Source of the DNA: Halodesulfovibrio spirochaetisodalis
GTDB taxonomy: Bacteria; Desulfobacterota; Desulfovibrionia; Desulfovibrionales; Desulfovibrionaceae
NCBI RefSeq assembly: GCF_001672295.1
Contig: NZ_JXMS01000029.1
Coordinates: 1 to 48,006 of the forward strand
Length of the DNA: 48,006 nt
Direction: 5' to 3'
Numbering within the stretch: the stretch's first letter is position 1; each line of letters opens with the position of its first letter. Positions 1 through 7,980 of this stretch are shown here, in pieces. The notes beneath the pieces are model-generated. The model did not search any database. It saw only the letters and a program-made list of their open reading frames with translations, and was not told the DNA's origin. Both the position numbers and the translations under genes were made by a program.

Positions 1-120
1 AAACCGCTAGGATAGCAAGTGTGTTTTGAATTTCAAATTAAATATAACAAATTTGTGAAATAAGCAAACAGTGCCGTTTTTGCGCTGTTTTTGAGCAAAC
101 CATAAAAGGCGGAAAAGAAG

Positions 121-367
121 GAAGTGAGTACTTATATTTTTTATGTCCAAAAGTATTATAATTCACTATAACATTCTATAATCATTATAATAGATATAAA
201 ATGGTTGGGTGGGCAGTTAAATCAGATTTCATGTTTTTTTATGAGAATCGCAGTTGAGTTGACAAAAAATCAAATACTCATGTAATAAGATTGGGAGGTT
301 AGTGAGGTTGTTTTAGGGGGTGTATGGGGTTTTACTTTTTGAAAAAATTTTAAAAAGTACTCACTTC
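121..367. repeat. Segment bounded by a 13-bp perfect inverted repeat
   Basis: GAAGTGAGTACTT at 121-133 is the exact reverse complement of AAGTACTCACTTC at 355-367. The enclosed sequence is AT-rich and non-coding apart from a nine-codon ORF. The arrangement resembles the ends of a small non-autonomous element (MITE), but no target-site duplication is visible outside the arms. It could instead be a long-range regulatory structure. The repeat itself is directly visible; its nature is inference. Confidence 0.35.
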
Positions 368-378
368 TATCCATTCTG

Positions 379-408
379 TTGCCATATTGCCTTCCTTTGC
401 ACGATAAT
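379..408 (+). promoter_or_regulatory. Candidate sigma-70 promoter for amino acid ABC operon
   Basis: TTGCCA at 379-384 and GATAAT at 403-408 are separated by 18 nt, about 75 nt before the ATPase start codon. This is the nearest reasonable sigma-70-like pair. A second possible pair (TTGACA 259-264 with a TAATAA near 283) lies further upstream. Weak evidence, by eye only. Confidence 0.25.
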
Positions 409-480
409 TTTCTTCTTTTTCTAAATAACAAAAATGGAAATGAGGCGCTGTTTTAGCGTCCAATATAGGATGTATTCATC

Positions 481-1209
481 ATGGCGATGATTGAAATCAA
501 AGATATCAACAAGTGGTATGGCGATTTTCACGTGCTTAAGAACGTGAGTGAAAAGGTTGAGCAGGGCGAGGTGCTGGTTATTTGCGGCCCTTCAGGCTCC
601 GGTAAATCTACCTTTATTCGCTGTATCAACCGCCTTGAAGAAATCCAGAAAGGCGAAATTCTGCTCGAAGGGCACTCCATCCACGCAGATGACGTAAATG
701 TTAACGACCTGCGCACTGAAGTTGGTATGGTTTTCCAGCAGTTTAATCTGTACCCGCACTTGAGTGTTCTCGATAACGTAACACTCGCACCAATTAAAGT
801 GCGCAACATGCCTAAGGGGCAGGCAGAAGAGCTTGCCATGAAATTGCTTGAGCGTGTCGGTATCCACGATCAGGCAAGCAAGTACCCTATCGAATTATCC
901 GGTGGTCAGCAGCAGCGTGTAGCAATTGCACGCGCACTTGCAATGAAACCGAAAGTTATGCTGTTTGACGAACCTACCTCTGCGCTTGATCCTGAAATGA
1001 TCAACGAAGTACTCAACGCAATGAAAGACCTCGCCCGTGAAGGTATGACCATGCTCTGCGTTACGCACGAAATGGGCTTTGCCCGTGAAGTGGCAGACCG
1101 CGTTATCTTTATGGACGGCGGTGAGATTGTAGAAGAGGGCACACCTGAGCACTTCTTTACCAATCCTCAACATGAGCGAACAAAGGCTTTCTTGAAAGAA
1201 ATCCTCTAA
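481..1209 (+). CDS. Polar amino acid ABC transporter, ATP-binding protein
   Basis: Cytoplasmic ATPase that powers uptake of a polar amino acid; the family is GlnQ/HisP/ArtP-like. At 242 residues it has the usual length. Walker A is GPSGSGKS near residue 36, the Q-loop is in [10 protein letters not shown], the signature is [15 protein letters not shown], and Walker B is VMLFDEP followed by the H-loop histidine in CVTHEMGFA. The chosen ATG has AGGA about 10 nt upstream; a second in-frame ATG two codons later is possible. It is the first gene of a transporter operon with the binding protein and two permeases. The order ATPase-SBP-permease-permease points to glutamine, glutamate, aspartate or general L-amino acid uptake; the substrate cannot be fixed from sequence alone. 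Confidence 0.93.
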   Translation: MAMIEIKDINKWYGDFHVLKNVSEKVEQGEVLVICGPSGSGKSTFIRCINRLEEIQKGEILLEGHSIHADDVNVNDLRTEVGMVFQQFNLYPHLSVLDNVTLAPIKVRNMPKGQAEELAMKLLERVGIHDQASKYPIELSGGQQQRVAIARALAMKPKVMLFDEPTSALDPEMINEVLNAMKDLAREGMTMLCVTHEMGFAREVADRVIFMDGGEIVEEGTPEHFFTNPQHERTKAFLKEIL

Positions 1210-1216
1210 TAGATAT

Positions 1217-1240
1217 GGGTTTGTTACTTGTTACAAACCC
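1217..1240 (+). promoter_or_regulatory. Intra-operon hairpin between ATPase and binding-protein genes
   Basis: GGGTTTGT (1217-1224) and ACAAACCC (1233-1240) form a perfect 8-bp stem with an 8-nt loop, starting 7 nt after the ATPase stop codon. There is no U-run, so it is more likely an mRNA-processing or stability element than a terminator. The binding-protein ribosome site AGGAG (1255-1259) lies just after it. Confidence 0.4.
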
Positions 1241-1266
1241 GGGACCAGCTAAATAGGAGTAAGTAT

Positions 1267-2079
1267 ATGAAACGTTTTGTGCTGATGGCATTGACTTTAT
1301 GTCTCGTACTGACCTGCACTACTGCTTTTGCGGGTAAAATTGATGACATTAAAGCGCGTGGTGCGTTAGTTTGTGGCGTTAAAGACTCTGTAGTTCCTTT
1401 CGGTTACGTAGATCAGGCAACAAGCCAGCTTGTAGGCTTTGATGTTGATATCTGCCGCGCTATTGCAAAAGAACTGGGTGTAGAGCTCAAACTTAAGACT
1501 GTTACTTCCTCCACACGTATCCCAATGGTTGTTAACGGCCAGATTGATATCGCTGCTGCGACTATGACGCATAAGCATCAGCGTGACGAAGTAATCGATT
1601 TCTCCATCACATACTTCATGGATGGTCAGAAACTGCTCGTAGCAAAAGATTCCGGTATCAAGTCAGCTGCTGACCTTGCCGGTAAAAAAGTTGCAACCGT
1701 AAAAGGTTCCACTTCCGAAAAGAATATTAAAACTGCTCAGCCTAAAGCACGCGTACTTTCCTTTGACGAGTACCCGCAGGCATTCCTTGCACTCAAGCAG
1801 GGTAAAGCTGTTGCTGTAACTACTGACTCCACTATTCTTCTCGGTCTTAAAAACTCTGCTCCAGACCCATCCAAGTGGGAAATCGTAGGTGACTACATTG
1901 CTGCAGAGCCGTACGGTCTTGGTATTGCAGAAAATGATTCTGATTTCCGCGACCTCATCAACAAAACTCTGAACGACATGTGGCGCTCTGGTGAATACGA
2001 GAAGATCTACAACAAGTGGTTCGGCAAAGATTCCAACTACTATCTGCCTCTTACATGGCAGATGGAACTGTGGCCATAA
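1267..2079 (+). CDS. Periplasmic amino acid-binding protein of ABC transporter
   Basis: Solute-binding protein (SBP_bac_3 family) that captures a polar amino acid in the periplasm and delivers it to the two permeases encoded downstream. The start at 1267 is preferred over the open frame beginning at 1228 because AGGAG sits at 1255-1259 and the protein then begins with a clean signal peptide: MKR, a hydrophobic core, and a likely cleavage after TTAFA around residue 22. The mature part carries typical family stretches such as LVGFDVDICRAIAKELG, DIAAATMTHKHQRDEVIDFS and YGLGIAENDSDF. Length 270 residues is typical. A perfect hairpin follows the stop codon and may favour high expression of this gene over the permeases. 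Confidence 0.92.
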   Translation: MKRFVLMALTLCLVLTCTTAFAGKIDDIKARGALVCGVKDSVVPFGYVDQATSQLVGFDVDICRAIAKELGVELKLKTVTSSTRIPMVVNGQIDIAAATMTHKHQRDEVIDFSITYFMDGQKLLVAKDSGIKSAADLAGKKVATVKGSTSEKNIKTAQPKARVLSFDEYPQAFLALKQGKAVAVTTDSTILLGLKNSAPDPSKWEIVGDYIAAEPYGLGIAENDSDFRDLINKTLNDMWRSGEYEKIYNKWFGKDSNYYLPLTWQMELWP

Positions 2080-2093
2080 GCTCTAACTAACCG

Positions 2094-2130
2094 ATAAAGA
2101 GCGCAATGGCTGCATTGCGCTCTTTATTTT
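2094..2130 (+). terminator. Perfect hairpin with T-run between binding protein and permease
   Basis: A perfect 14-bp stem (2094-2107 with 2114-2127, left arm ATAAAGAGCGCAAT) with loop GGCTGC runs into TTTT. It looks like a rho-independent terminator or partial terminator inside the operon, 14 nt after the binding-protein stop. In ABC operons such elements commonly reduce permease expression relative to the binding protein. The ATG at 2106 lies within the stem. Confidence 0.75.
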
Positions 2131-2147
2131 ACTGTTTCGAGGCTGTT

Positions 2148-2849
2148 TTGAATTATACCTTCGATTGGAATAAAGTTCTTTCCGGAGAATATCTGGATTG
2201 GATTATTAGCGGTGTAGGCGTTACCCTGCAGATTTCTGCGGTTTCGCTTTTTATTGCGTTGCTGCTTGGTACTACTATCGCTGTGATGCGCATGACGAAG
2301 ATTAAACCGCTTATCTGGTTCAGCGCTTCCTTTACTGAATTTTTCCGTAATACCCCGCTCCTTGTACAAATATTTTTCTGGTACTTCGGTGCAGACAGCT
2401 TGCTTCCGCGTTTTGCGCTGGACTGGCTCTATGAACAGGATTTTGAATTCTGTGCCGGTGTTATTGCTTTATCCGTGTACACGGCTGCATTTATTGCAGA
2501 AGAGATCCGTGCCGGTGTAAACTCCATTCCTAAAAACCAGCTTGAAGCTTCCCGCGCATGCGGCCTGACATTTATTCAGGCAATGCGTTACGTTATTTTG
2601 CCTCAGGCGTTTAGAATTATTGTGCCGCCGATGATTTCGCAGGCACTCAACCTTGTTAAAAACTCTTCTCTTTGCATGACTATCGGTGTTGCAGAGCTGA
2701 CGTACATGGCACGCCAGATTGAGTCCTACACATTCCGTGGATTCGAGGCGTTCACTATCAGTACGCTCATTTACCTCTGTATCTCATTGATAGTTTCCTT
2801 CTCCATTAACTTCTACAACAAACGCTTCTTGCGTGCTGTCAGCTACTAG
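2148..2849 (+). CDS. Amino acid ABC transporter permease 1
   Basis: Inner-membrane permease of the HisM/GlnP type (BPD_transp_1). The frame is open from an ATG at 2106, but that codon lies inside a perfect terminator-like hairpin and has no ribosome site. I prefer the TTG at 2148, preceded by GAGG at 2139-2142, giving 233 residues that start LNYTFDWNKVL. Several hydrophobic segments are visible, with the family hallmark FTEFFRNTPLLVQIFFWYF near the start of the transport domain and the EAA loop EASRACGLTFIQAMRYVILPQA that contacts the ATPase. It forms a heterodimer with the permease encoded next. Confidence 0.85.
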   Translation: MNYTFDWNKVLSGEYLDWIISGVGVTLQISAVSLFIALLLGTTIAVMRMTKIKPLIWFSASFTEFFRNTPLLVQIFFWYFGADSLLPRFALDWLYEQDFEFCAGVIALSVYTAAFIAEEIRAGVNSIPKNQLEASRACGLTFIQAMRYVILPQAFRIIVPPMISQALNLVKNSSLCMTIGVAELTYMARQIESYTFRGFEAFTISTLIYLCISLIVSFSINFYNKRFLRAVSY

Positions 2850-2860
2850 GAGAATAGAAT

Positions 2861-3553
2861 ATGCAATGGGATATTGTAATAGATAACTTTCCGTACCTTC
2901 TTTGGGGTGCGTATCCTCAAGGCCCTCTGGGTGGTCTTGCGCTGAGTATTCTGCTTTCCATCGGTGGTATTTTCGGTGCGTTCTGGATTGGTCTTGCAGC
3001 CGGCTTAATGCGTCTTTCTAAGCGTTGGTACATCAAGCTTCCGTCTGTGATTTATATTGAAATCATCCGTGGCGTACCGCTGCTCATGCTTATTTTCTGG
3101 TTCTACTTCCTTGCTCCGATTCTGCTTGGCAAAACATTACCGGAAGCAGAGTCTGCGCTGGTTGCATTCATCGTGTTTACCGGTGCATACATCGGTGAGA
3201 TCGTTCGTGCCGGTGTTATCGCATTGCCGAAAGGGCAGATGGAAGCATCCCGAGCGGGTGGCCTCACACACCTTCAGGCCATGCGATATGTTATTTTACC
3301 GCAGGCGCTGCGCAATATGATTCCGTCTTTTGTTAACCAGTTTGTGTCCCTGACAAAAGATACATCACTTGCGTATGTTATCGGTGTTGTGGAACTTACC
3401 CGTGCAGCTGTTCAGGTCAACAACCGTACGCTTTCTGCTCCAATGGAGATCTACCTTACCATCCTTGTCATGTACTTCGTGATTTGTTACGTCCTTACTG
3501 CCTTGAGTCGCAAACTTGAAAAGAAAATGGCTCGATATCAGGCAAGAGGATAA
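2861..3553 (+). CDS. Amino acid ABC transporter permease 2
   Basis: Second inner-membrane permease of the transporter, 230 residues, starting 11 nt after permease 1 with AGGAG overlapping the previous stop codon. It contains hydrophobic membrane segments, the conserved IEIIRGVPLLMLIFWFYF stretch and an EAA loop, EASRAGGLTHLQAMRYVILPQA, matching that of permease 1. Together they form the membrane channel for the substrate delivered by the binding protein. The gene ends only 6 nt before prmA, so the two are probably on one transcript. Confidence 0.92.
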   Translation: MQWDIVIDNFPYLLWGAYPQGPLGGLALSILLSIGGIFGAFWIGLAAGLMRLSKRWYIKLPSVIYIEIIRGVPLLMLIFWFYFLAPILLGKTLPEAESALVAFIVFTGAYIGEIVRAGVIALPKGQMEASRAGGLTHLQAMRYVILPQALRNMIPSFVNQFVSLTKDTSLAYVIGVVELTRAAVQVNNRTLSAPMEIYLTILVMYFVICYVLTALSRKLEKKMARYQARG

Positions 3554-3559
3554 TAATTT

Positions 3560-4411
3560 ATGGCAGATCTTGTCAGACTGGAAATACGTATTCCTGAGCA
3601 CATGCAGGACATGGCGAGTATCGCCTTAGTGCAGCAGCTCAACTATGGCTGGGAGGAAGAGAATCTTCCTACCGGCGAAATTCTTTATCGTGTCCACATA
3701 GAGAATCCGGCATTTTGTGAAGAGTTTCTTACAGCGCTTTACAGTGCCGTTCCGGAAGCTGATGTAACGCGCACAGACGTGCCGAATCAGGACTGGATGA
3801 AAGCTTGGCGTGATTTCTTTACACCGGTGGAAATTGGTGAGCATTTTAAAGTTATCGCACCGTGGATGCGTGAAACAGAACAGCTCAATGGACGCATGCC
3901 TATTGTTATTGAGCCTAAAACAGCGTTTGGTACCGGACATCACCCGACCACTGCACTGTGCCTTGCTTCTGTTTCAAAACTTGCTTCCGAAGGCCGCATT
4001 CACGAGGGACAGAAATTTCTTGATCTCGGAACAGGCTCCGGCATTCTCGGTATCGGCTGCGTTAAGCTTGGCCTTACCGGCGTCGGGGTAGATATTGATA
4101 TGCTTGCCATCGAGAATACAGAAGAAAACAAAGTGTTGAACGAAGTATCTTCTGATTCTTTCGAAGTATATCAGGGCTCTGCAGATGCTGTCTGTGGTGA
4201 CTTTGATGTGGTGCTTGCGAATATTCTGGCTCGTCCTCTGATGGAAATGGCTGTAGAGATCTTTAAGCTTGTTAAGCCCGGTGGCTGCCTTGTTCTTTCC
4301 GGTCTGCTTGAAACACAGGCAGATCAGGTTGAAGCCGTATACAGGGAACTGGGTCTTCCAGAAGCCCGCCGTATTATTGAAGGGGAATGGGCTGCTCTGA
4401 TTTGGGAGTAA
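3560..4411 (+). CDS. prmA: Ribosomal protein L11 methyltransferase
   Basis: PrmA transfers methyl groups from S-adenosylmethionine to lysines and the N-terminus of ribosomal protein L11. The 283-residue protein has the expected two parts: an N-terminal substrate-recognition domain and a class I methyltransferase domain with the SAM-binding motif DLGTGSGILGIG near residue 155 and NILARPL near residue 220. The stretch VIEPKTAFGTGHHPTT around residue 115 is typical of PrmA. It starts 6 nt after the amino acid permease gene with a GAGGA ribosome site, so it seems to be the last gene of the transporter operon. A long GC-rich repeat and terminators follow it. Confidence 0.93.
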   Translation: MADLVRLEIRIPEHMQDMASIALVQQLNYGWEEENLPTGEILYRVHIENPAFCEEFLTALYSAVPEADVTRTDVPNQDWMKAWRDFFTPVEIGEHFKVIAPWMRETEQLNGRMPIVIEPKTAFGTGHHPTTALCLASVSKLASEGRIHEGQKFLDLGTGSGILGIGCVKLGLTGVGVDIDMLAIENTEENKVLNEVSSDSFEVYQGSADAVCGDFDVVLANILARPLMEMAVEIFKLVKPGGCLVLSGLLETQADQVEAVYRELGLPEARRIIEGEWAALIWE

Positions 4412-4427
4412 AAAGCTTTTTCTTTTT

Positions 4428-4640
4428 GTCTCCGACGGGCAGGCGGGCGTTGCCCCCTGCACCCCCACAAGGGGACGTGTCCCCTTGACCCCAATTAGCC
4501 GTTTTTCCTCCCGCGTTTTGTGATGGTGGAAGCCGCGAATACGTTATTTTTCCGATCGTAAAATAAAAGGGTTGGCCTCGATTATGTAGGCCAACCCTTT
4601 GTTCTTTATGGAAAGGTAGTGATGCATAAGCCGCGAGGCT
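4428..4640 (+). repeat. Intergenic GC-rich repeat, copy 1
   Basis: The first 60 nt (4428-4487) are identical to 11620-11679. They contain GGGCA...TGCCC and a hairpin built from AAGGGGAC and GTCCCCTT. After a diverged 40-nt stretch both copies share GGAAGCCGCGRATACG, then a terminator hairpin whose arms differ in sequence, then GAAAGGT...GCATAAG. Both copies lie on the plus strand directly after a plus-strand gene. Desulfovibrio genomes are known for GC-rich intergenic repeats of this general kind; I cannot name the family. Confidence 0.85.
4566..4606 (+). terminator. prmA transcript terminator
   Basis: AAAGGGTTGGCCT (4566-4578) pairs with AGGCCAACCCTTT (4588-4600) over 13 bp, with a 9-nt loop and T-rich flank. 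It lies inside the repeat and is the likely end of the amino acid transporter/prmA transcript. Confidence 0.8.
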
Positions 4641-4685
4641 GGTTAAGAAACGGGCTGGTATCGTATATAAAGGTTTCTGGAGATT

Positions 4686-4715
4686 CTTAAGAACCTCTTG
4701 CAAGAGGTTCTTAAG
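4686..4715. repeat. 30-bp perfect palindrome
   Basis: CTTAAGAACCTCTTG at 4686-4700 is followed immediately by its exact reverse complement at 4701-4715, with no spacer. GCCGCCGGAGGC follows at once. Such arrays occur downstream of genes in Desulfovibrionaceae; here it could be a dimeric protein site or a folded RNA element. No U-run follows. Confidence 0.7.
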
Positions 4716-4746
4716 CCGCCGGAGGCAAAAAAACAAAAATAAGCGC

Positions 4747-4786
4747 AAAAAAAGCCTCACTGCATATCGCAGTGAGGCTTTTTTTC
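4747..4786 (-). terminator. Terminator for dsbD (bidirectional)
   Basis: A stem of AAAGCCTCACTGC and GCAGTGAGGCTTT with an ATAT-type loop is flanked by runs of A and T on the two sides. It starts a few bases beyond the dsbD stop codon on the minus strand and could also stop read-through from prmA. Confidence 0.85.
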
Positions 4787-4792
4787 TAGGTT

Positions 4793-6718
4793 TTATTTAC
4801 TGAAAGCTTCTTTCAGTGCGTTCTCCATTTGTCCGGTTGTGAACAAGTCGCGGAGAATAATCGGTGACGAGGCTTTTTCCCCTGTAGGGAATATCGCAAC
4901 AATCGGGATAGAGCTGGCACCGAGTGATTCAAGGAATTTTTGCTTTTCCATATCCTCGGTGGTCAGATCTACTTTAACAAATTCAACATTGTATTTGTTT
5001 TCCCATTTAGCCCTGTTTTCTGCAGTGAGTACACTTCGCTCAAGGAACTTGCAGGTTGGGCACCAGTCAGCAGAGAAGTCTACGACCATCCGTTTTTGTT
5101 GCAGGCCTGCAAAGAATGTTTCGGGGGTAAATGCATGCCACTGCTTAGCTTTTGGCTCTTCTTTGAATGCCACAAAAATAGTGACAACGACCAGAAGAGC
5201 GCAGCATGACCGGACAAGAATGTTTCGTGTTCTGGTATATGCAAGGCCGGAGAAATGTCCCCATGCCCATGCCGCTACAGCCGTTACCCAGAGAACGATG
5301 AGCATGTCCGGCAGTACCTTTGCAGGAAGAATGTACAAAAGGTAGACCACGGTTCCCAGAAGGAAAAAGCCGACAACTTTGGATAAGGTTGCTGTCCATG
5401 CTCCAGGACGTGGGAAGCGGGTCACAAGGTCAGGTACAAGCGCCATAGCAAAGTATGGGAGCGCCATGCCTAATCCTACTGAGAGGAATATAAGGATGAG
5501 TACACCGACAGGTTGCAGGAATGCCCATCCTAGCACACCACCCAGCAGTGGTCCGCTGCAAGGTGTTGCAAGTAATGTGGCAAGAAGGCCTGTGGAAAAT
5601 GCACTCCATTTGTCATTCCCGTTTTCTGTACCGCGTCCGGTGAGGCTGAACATAGGAAGCGGGAAAATATCGAAAATAGAAAGTGCCAGCAGGAAGATGA
5701 GAATTGCGAGCCCCATCAACAGGTTTTCGTTCTGGAACATTTGCCCCCATGCCAGCTCGAAACTGGTGAGTACAACTGTCAGCAGGAAGAACCATGTAAG
5801 GATACCGAAGGCAAAGAAGATGTTATGGTTTCGGAAAATTCGCTTACGCTGTTTCTCATCGGCAATTTGTGCAGCTGCAACAAGGGAAGAGAGTTTGAGG
5901 CTGATAACAGGCAGGACACACGGCATGAAGTTGAGGATAAAACCTGCAATGAGGCCGAAGATAATAGCTTTGCTCAGGGTACCGACTTCCAGCACTTGAA
6001 TAAAGTATCGAGGAGTAAAGCTGTAAGTATGTTCTTGTGGAGTTGCCTGTTTGAGAAGGCTTGATGTTGCTTTGCCGGAACTGGATAATGAAAGGGTGCC
6101 TGAGGAACCGGAAGATGACGGAAGCTGTACACTAAGTTTTTTAGCAAGCTCTTTGCTGTTTCCAGAGCTGGAACTGCCCAGTTTGGAAGTATCAGGGTGT
6201 TCTGGGGTAATGTCTGAGTAGCGTTGCCACCAGTCCATGGATTCAGCTTTTTTTAGTGAACCTGTATCCCATGTTACTGAAATGGTTTTTCTGACGGGGG
6301 TGCAGCGGACATCTGAGCATAGTAGAATAGAGGCTTCAATGGTTGTCTTTCCTGATGTGGCATCGGGAATGGTGATGTAGATATCCTCGGCACCTTCGTA
6401 AAGATAGGTGATTTTGTCTTTAAGAAGAGGATCGTTTTTTTTCTTTCCGGCAGGATAGCGGACTGTGCTCCCTTCTGGAGCCGGAGAGACTGATATAGAT
6501 GTTGGTTTGCCGGTTTCTCCCTTTTTTCGGGAGTAGAAGTGATATTCAGAGTCCGGTGCAATGTGCAGTTTAATGACAATGGCATTGTCCTGACTCGTTG
6601 AGACGAATGGTTCGGCAGAGAACTGTACAGGTGCTTCAGCAGCAAAGGTCTGCGTGCTTACAATCAGTACAAGAAGAATAAAGGTGAATAGAGTATAAAT
6701 TTGCTTTCTATGTTTCAT
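4793..6718 (-). CDS. dsbD: Thiol:disulfide interchange protein, DsbD family
   Basis: DsbD moves electrons from cytoplasmic thioredoxin across the inner membrane to periplasmic thiol proteins, for example in cytochrome c maturation and disulfide repair. All three expected parts are visible in 641 residues: a signal peptide and periplasmic N-terminal domain with a cysteine pair in LLCSDVRCTP; a CcdA-like membrane domain with about eight hydrophobic segments and cysteines in FMPCVLPVISLK and LATPCSGPLLGG; and a C-terminal thioredoxin-like domain with CPTC near residue 553 in DFSADWCPTCKFLE. A Ser/Gly-rich linker follows the first domain. Start ATG at 6718 gives the clean signal peptide. It is a single gene facing prmA, with its own terminator. 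Confidence 0.92.
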   Translation of the reverse strand: MKHRKQIYTLFTFILLVLIVSTQTFAAEAPVQFSAEPFVSTSQDNAIVIKLHIAPDSEYHFYSRKKGETGKPTSISVSPAPEGSTVRYPAGKKKNDPLLKDKITYLYEGAEDIYITIPDATSGKTTIEASILLCSDVRCTPVRKTISVTWDTGSLKKAESMDWWQRYSDITPEHPDTSKLGSSSSGNSKELAKKLSVQLPSSSGSSGTLSLSSSGKATSSLLKQATPQEHTYSFTPRYFIQVLEVGTLSKAIIFGLIAGFILNFMPCVLPVISLKLSSLVAAAQIADEKQRKRIFRNHNIFFAFGILTWFFLLTVVLTSFELAWGQMFQNENLLMGLAILIFLLALSIFDIFPLPMFSLTGRGTENGNDKWSAFSTGLLATLLATPCSGPLLGGVLGWAFLQPVGVLILIFLSVGLGMALPYFAMALVPDLVTRFPRPGAWTATLSKVVGFFLLGTVVYLLYILPAKVLPDMLIVLWVTAVAAWAWGHFSGLAYTRTRNILVRSCCALLVVVTIFVAFKEEPKAKQWHAFTPETFFAGLQQKRMVVDFSADWCPTCKFLERSVLTAENRAKWENKYNVEFVKVDLTTEDMEKQKFLESLGASSIPIVAIFPTGEKASSPIILRDLFTTGQMENALKEAFSK

Positions 6719-7110
6719 GCTCTTACTATTATTGATTTTTCAGGTTTTGCAAAAATGATTGCGTGGTTGAGAATGAAAAAAGTGAATGACGCACTGAGTG
6801 AATGTTTGCGAGTCGCGAGAATGAGCGAAATATGGGGTGCGCAACGTTGAAGAAGTTGATGTGCCGTTCTGGCGTACTTGCGCTGGCGTTGAATAGCGGT
6901 AGTGATACTGCGAAGTGGAGTGCGTTGCGCTCACCATAGTAGTATTTCCTAAAAATATAAATATGATTTTGACATAGAATTTTGCCCATGATAGTCGCCA
7001 GTCATTATGAAAAAAGCTTAACATATCCGAATATTATGTCTGTTAGTGTTTTTGATAGCATAGAGCTGTCACTTTTAGTCACAGTGTAATTAGTATTGTG
7101 AGTAAATGAT
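6719..7110. other. Divergent intergenic region, dsbD / methyltransferase
   Basis: About 390 bp between divergently transcribed genes, so both promoters should lie here. I see no repeat, terminator or convincing promoter pair. Two overlapping minus-strand frames of 86 and 94 codons run through it but have no ribosome sites and no protein-like character. Confidence 0.5.
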
Positions 7111-7953
7111 ATGAATTTATTTGATGCACTGATAACGACTACGCATCGTCCAGAAGTCTGGTCAAAATATACCGCCGATCAGCTGTGGACAGACCCGTAT
7201 GTTGCAACGCAGATGTTAGATTATCACCTCAACCAGGATGTTGAATTAGCCTCACGTAATGAGCGCTTTATTGGTAACTCTGTACGATGGTTGGATTCAA
7301 AATTCGGGTTAGGCAACCATATAAAGGTCATTGACTTCGGTTGTGGCCCGGGCCTCTATACATCGCGATTTGCGCGATATGGCGCTGAAGTGACCGGTGT
7401 AGATTTTTCTGTAAACTCCATCAAATATGCACGGAAGTATGCTGCTGAACATGCCCTTGCTATTACGTATGTTGAGCAGAATTATCTGGATTTTGAACCT
7501 GAAGAAAAGTTTGACCTTATTACGATGATCATGTGCGATTTTTATGCATTATCGCCACAACAACGAGGCAAACTGCTTAAGAAATGGGAGTGCATGCTGG
7601 CTCCTGACGGGGCAATCGTTCTAGACGTTTGTACTGACAAGGCTTTTGCAGCCTGTGAAGAGTCTGCAACGTTTGAACGGAACCTGATGAATGGCTTTTG
7701 GGCATCCCGCGATTACTTTGGGTTCTTGAATGGCTTTGTGTACAAAGAAGAGAATGTGAAGTTGGATAAATACACAATTGTGCTACCAGATGAAGTACGT
7801 ATTATTTACAACTGGTTACAGTTCTTTACTCTTGAAGCCCTTACTGAAGAAGTAGAAGCACAGGGATTGCGTATTGATTCTGTACACAATGATGTGTGCG
7901 GTACAAAATATACCGGCTCTGATGAAATGGCTGTGGTTTTGCGAAGAGCATAG
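7111..7953 (+). CDS. Class I SAM-dependent methyltransferase, substrate unknown
   Basis: A 280-residue protein with a Rossmann methyltransferase fold. SAM-binding motif I is VIDFGCGPGLYTSRFA near residue 74, the acidic motif II is in AEVTGVDFSVNSIKYAR, and a later strand motif is FDLITMIMCDFYALSP. The N-terminal about 65 residues (MNLFDALITTTHRPEVWSK) and the C-terminal part with several aromatic residues may bind the substrate. The family includes ubiquinone/tetrapyrrole-type and small-molecule methyltransferases; nothing here fixes the substrate. The gene is alone, with a terminator 28 nt after the stop. The ribosome site is weak (GTGAG about 10 nt upstream). Confidence 0.8.
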   Translation: MNLFDALITTTHRPEVWSKYTADQLWTDPYVATQMLDYHLNQDVELASRNERFIGNSVRWLDSKFGLGNHIKVIDFGCGPGLYTSRFARYGAEVTGVDFSVNSIKYARKYAAEHALAITYVEQNYLDFEPEEKFDLITMIMCDFYALSPQQRGKLLKKWECMLAPDGAIVLDVCTDKAFAACEESATFERNLMNGFWASRDYFGFLNGFVYKEENVKLDKYTIVLPDEVRIIYNWLQFFTLEALTEEVEAQGLRIDSVHNDVCGTKYTGSDEMAVVLRRA

Positions 7954-7980
7954 CTTGCTTTTACTGGAGGTTAGCAAATA

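Larger units (their letters stand above)
1..480. other. AT-rich leader region before amino acid ABC operon
   Basis: No gene of normal size is seen in this 480-bp stretch. It is very AT-rich and holds a 13-bp perfect inverted repeat (121-133 and 355-367) around about 220 bp. Inside that are several TATAAT-like strings, a TTGACA at 259-264, and a nine-codon ORF at 324-353. A plausible promoter for the downstream operon lies after the repeat. No end of an upstream gene is recognisable. Confidence 0.5.
4412..4792. other. Intergenic region with repeat and several hairpins
   Basis: No gene is supported in this 381-bp region between convergent prmA and dsbD. It contains, in order, a GC-rich 60-nt repeat core (4428-4487), a GGAAGCCGCG motif (4528-4537), a terminator hairpin (4566-4600), a 30-bp perfect palindrome (4686-4715) followed by GCCGCCGGAGGC, and a terminator next to the dsbD stop. 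Confidence 0.8.

Noticed and set aside
6729-7024. Two overlapping minus-strand frames upstream of dsbD
   Set aside because: No ribosome sites, biased composition and mutual overlap; treated as non-coding.
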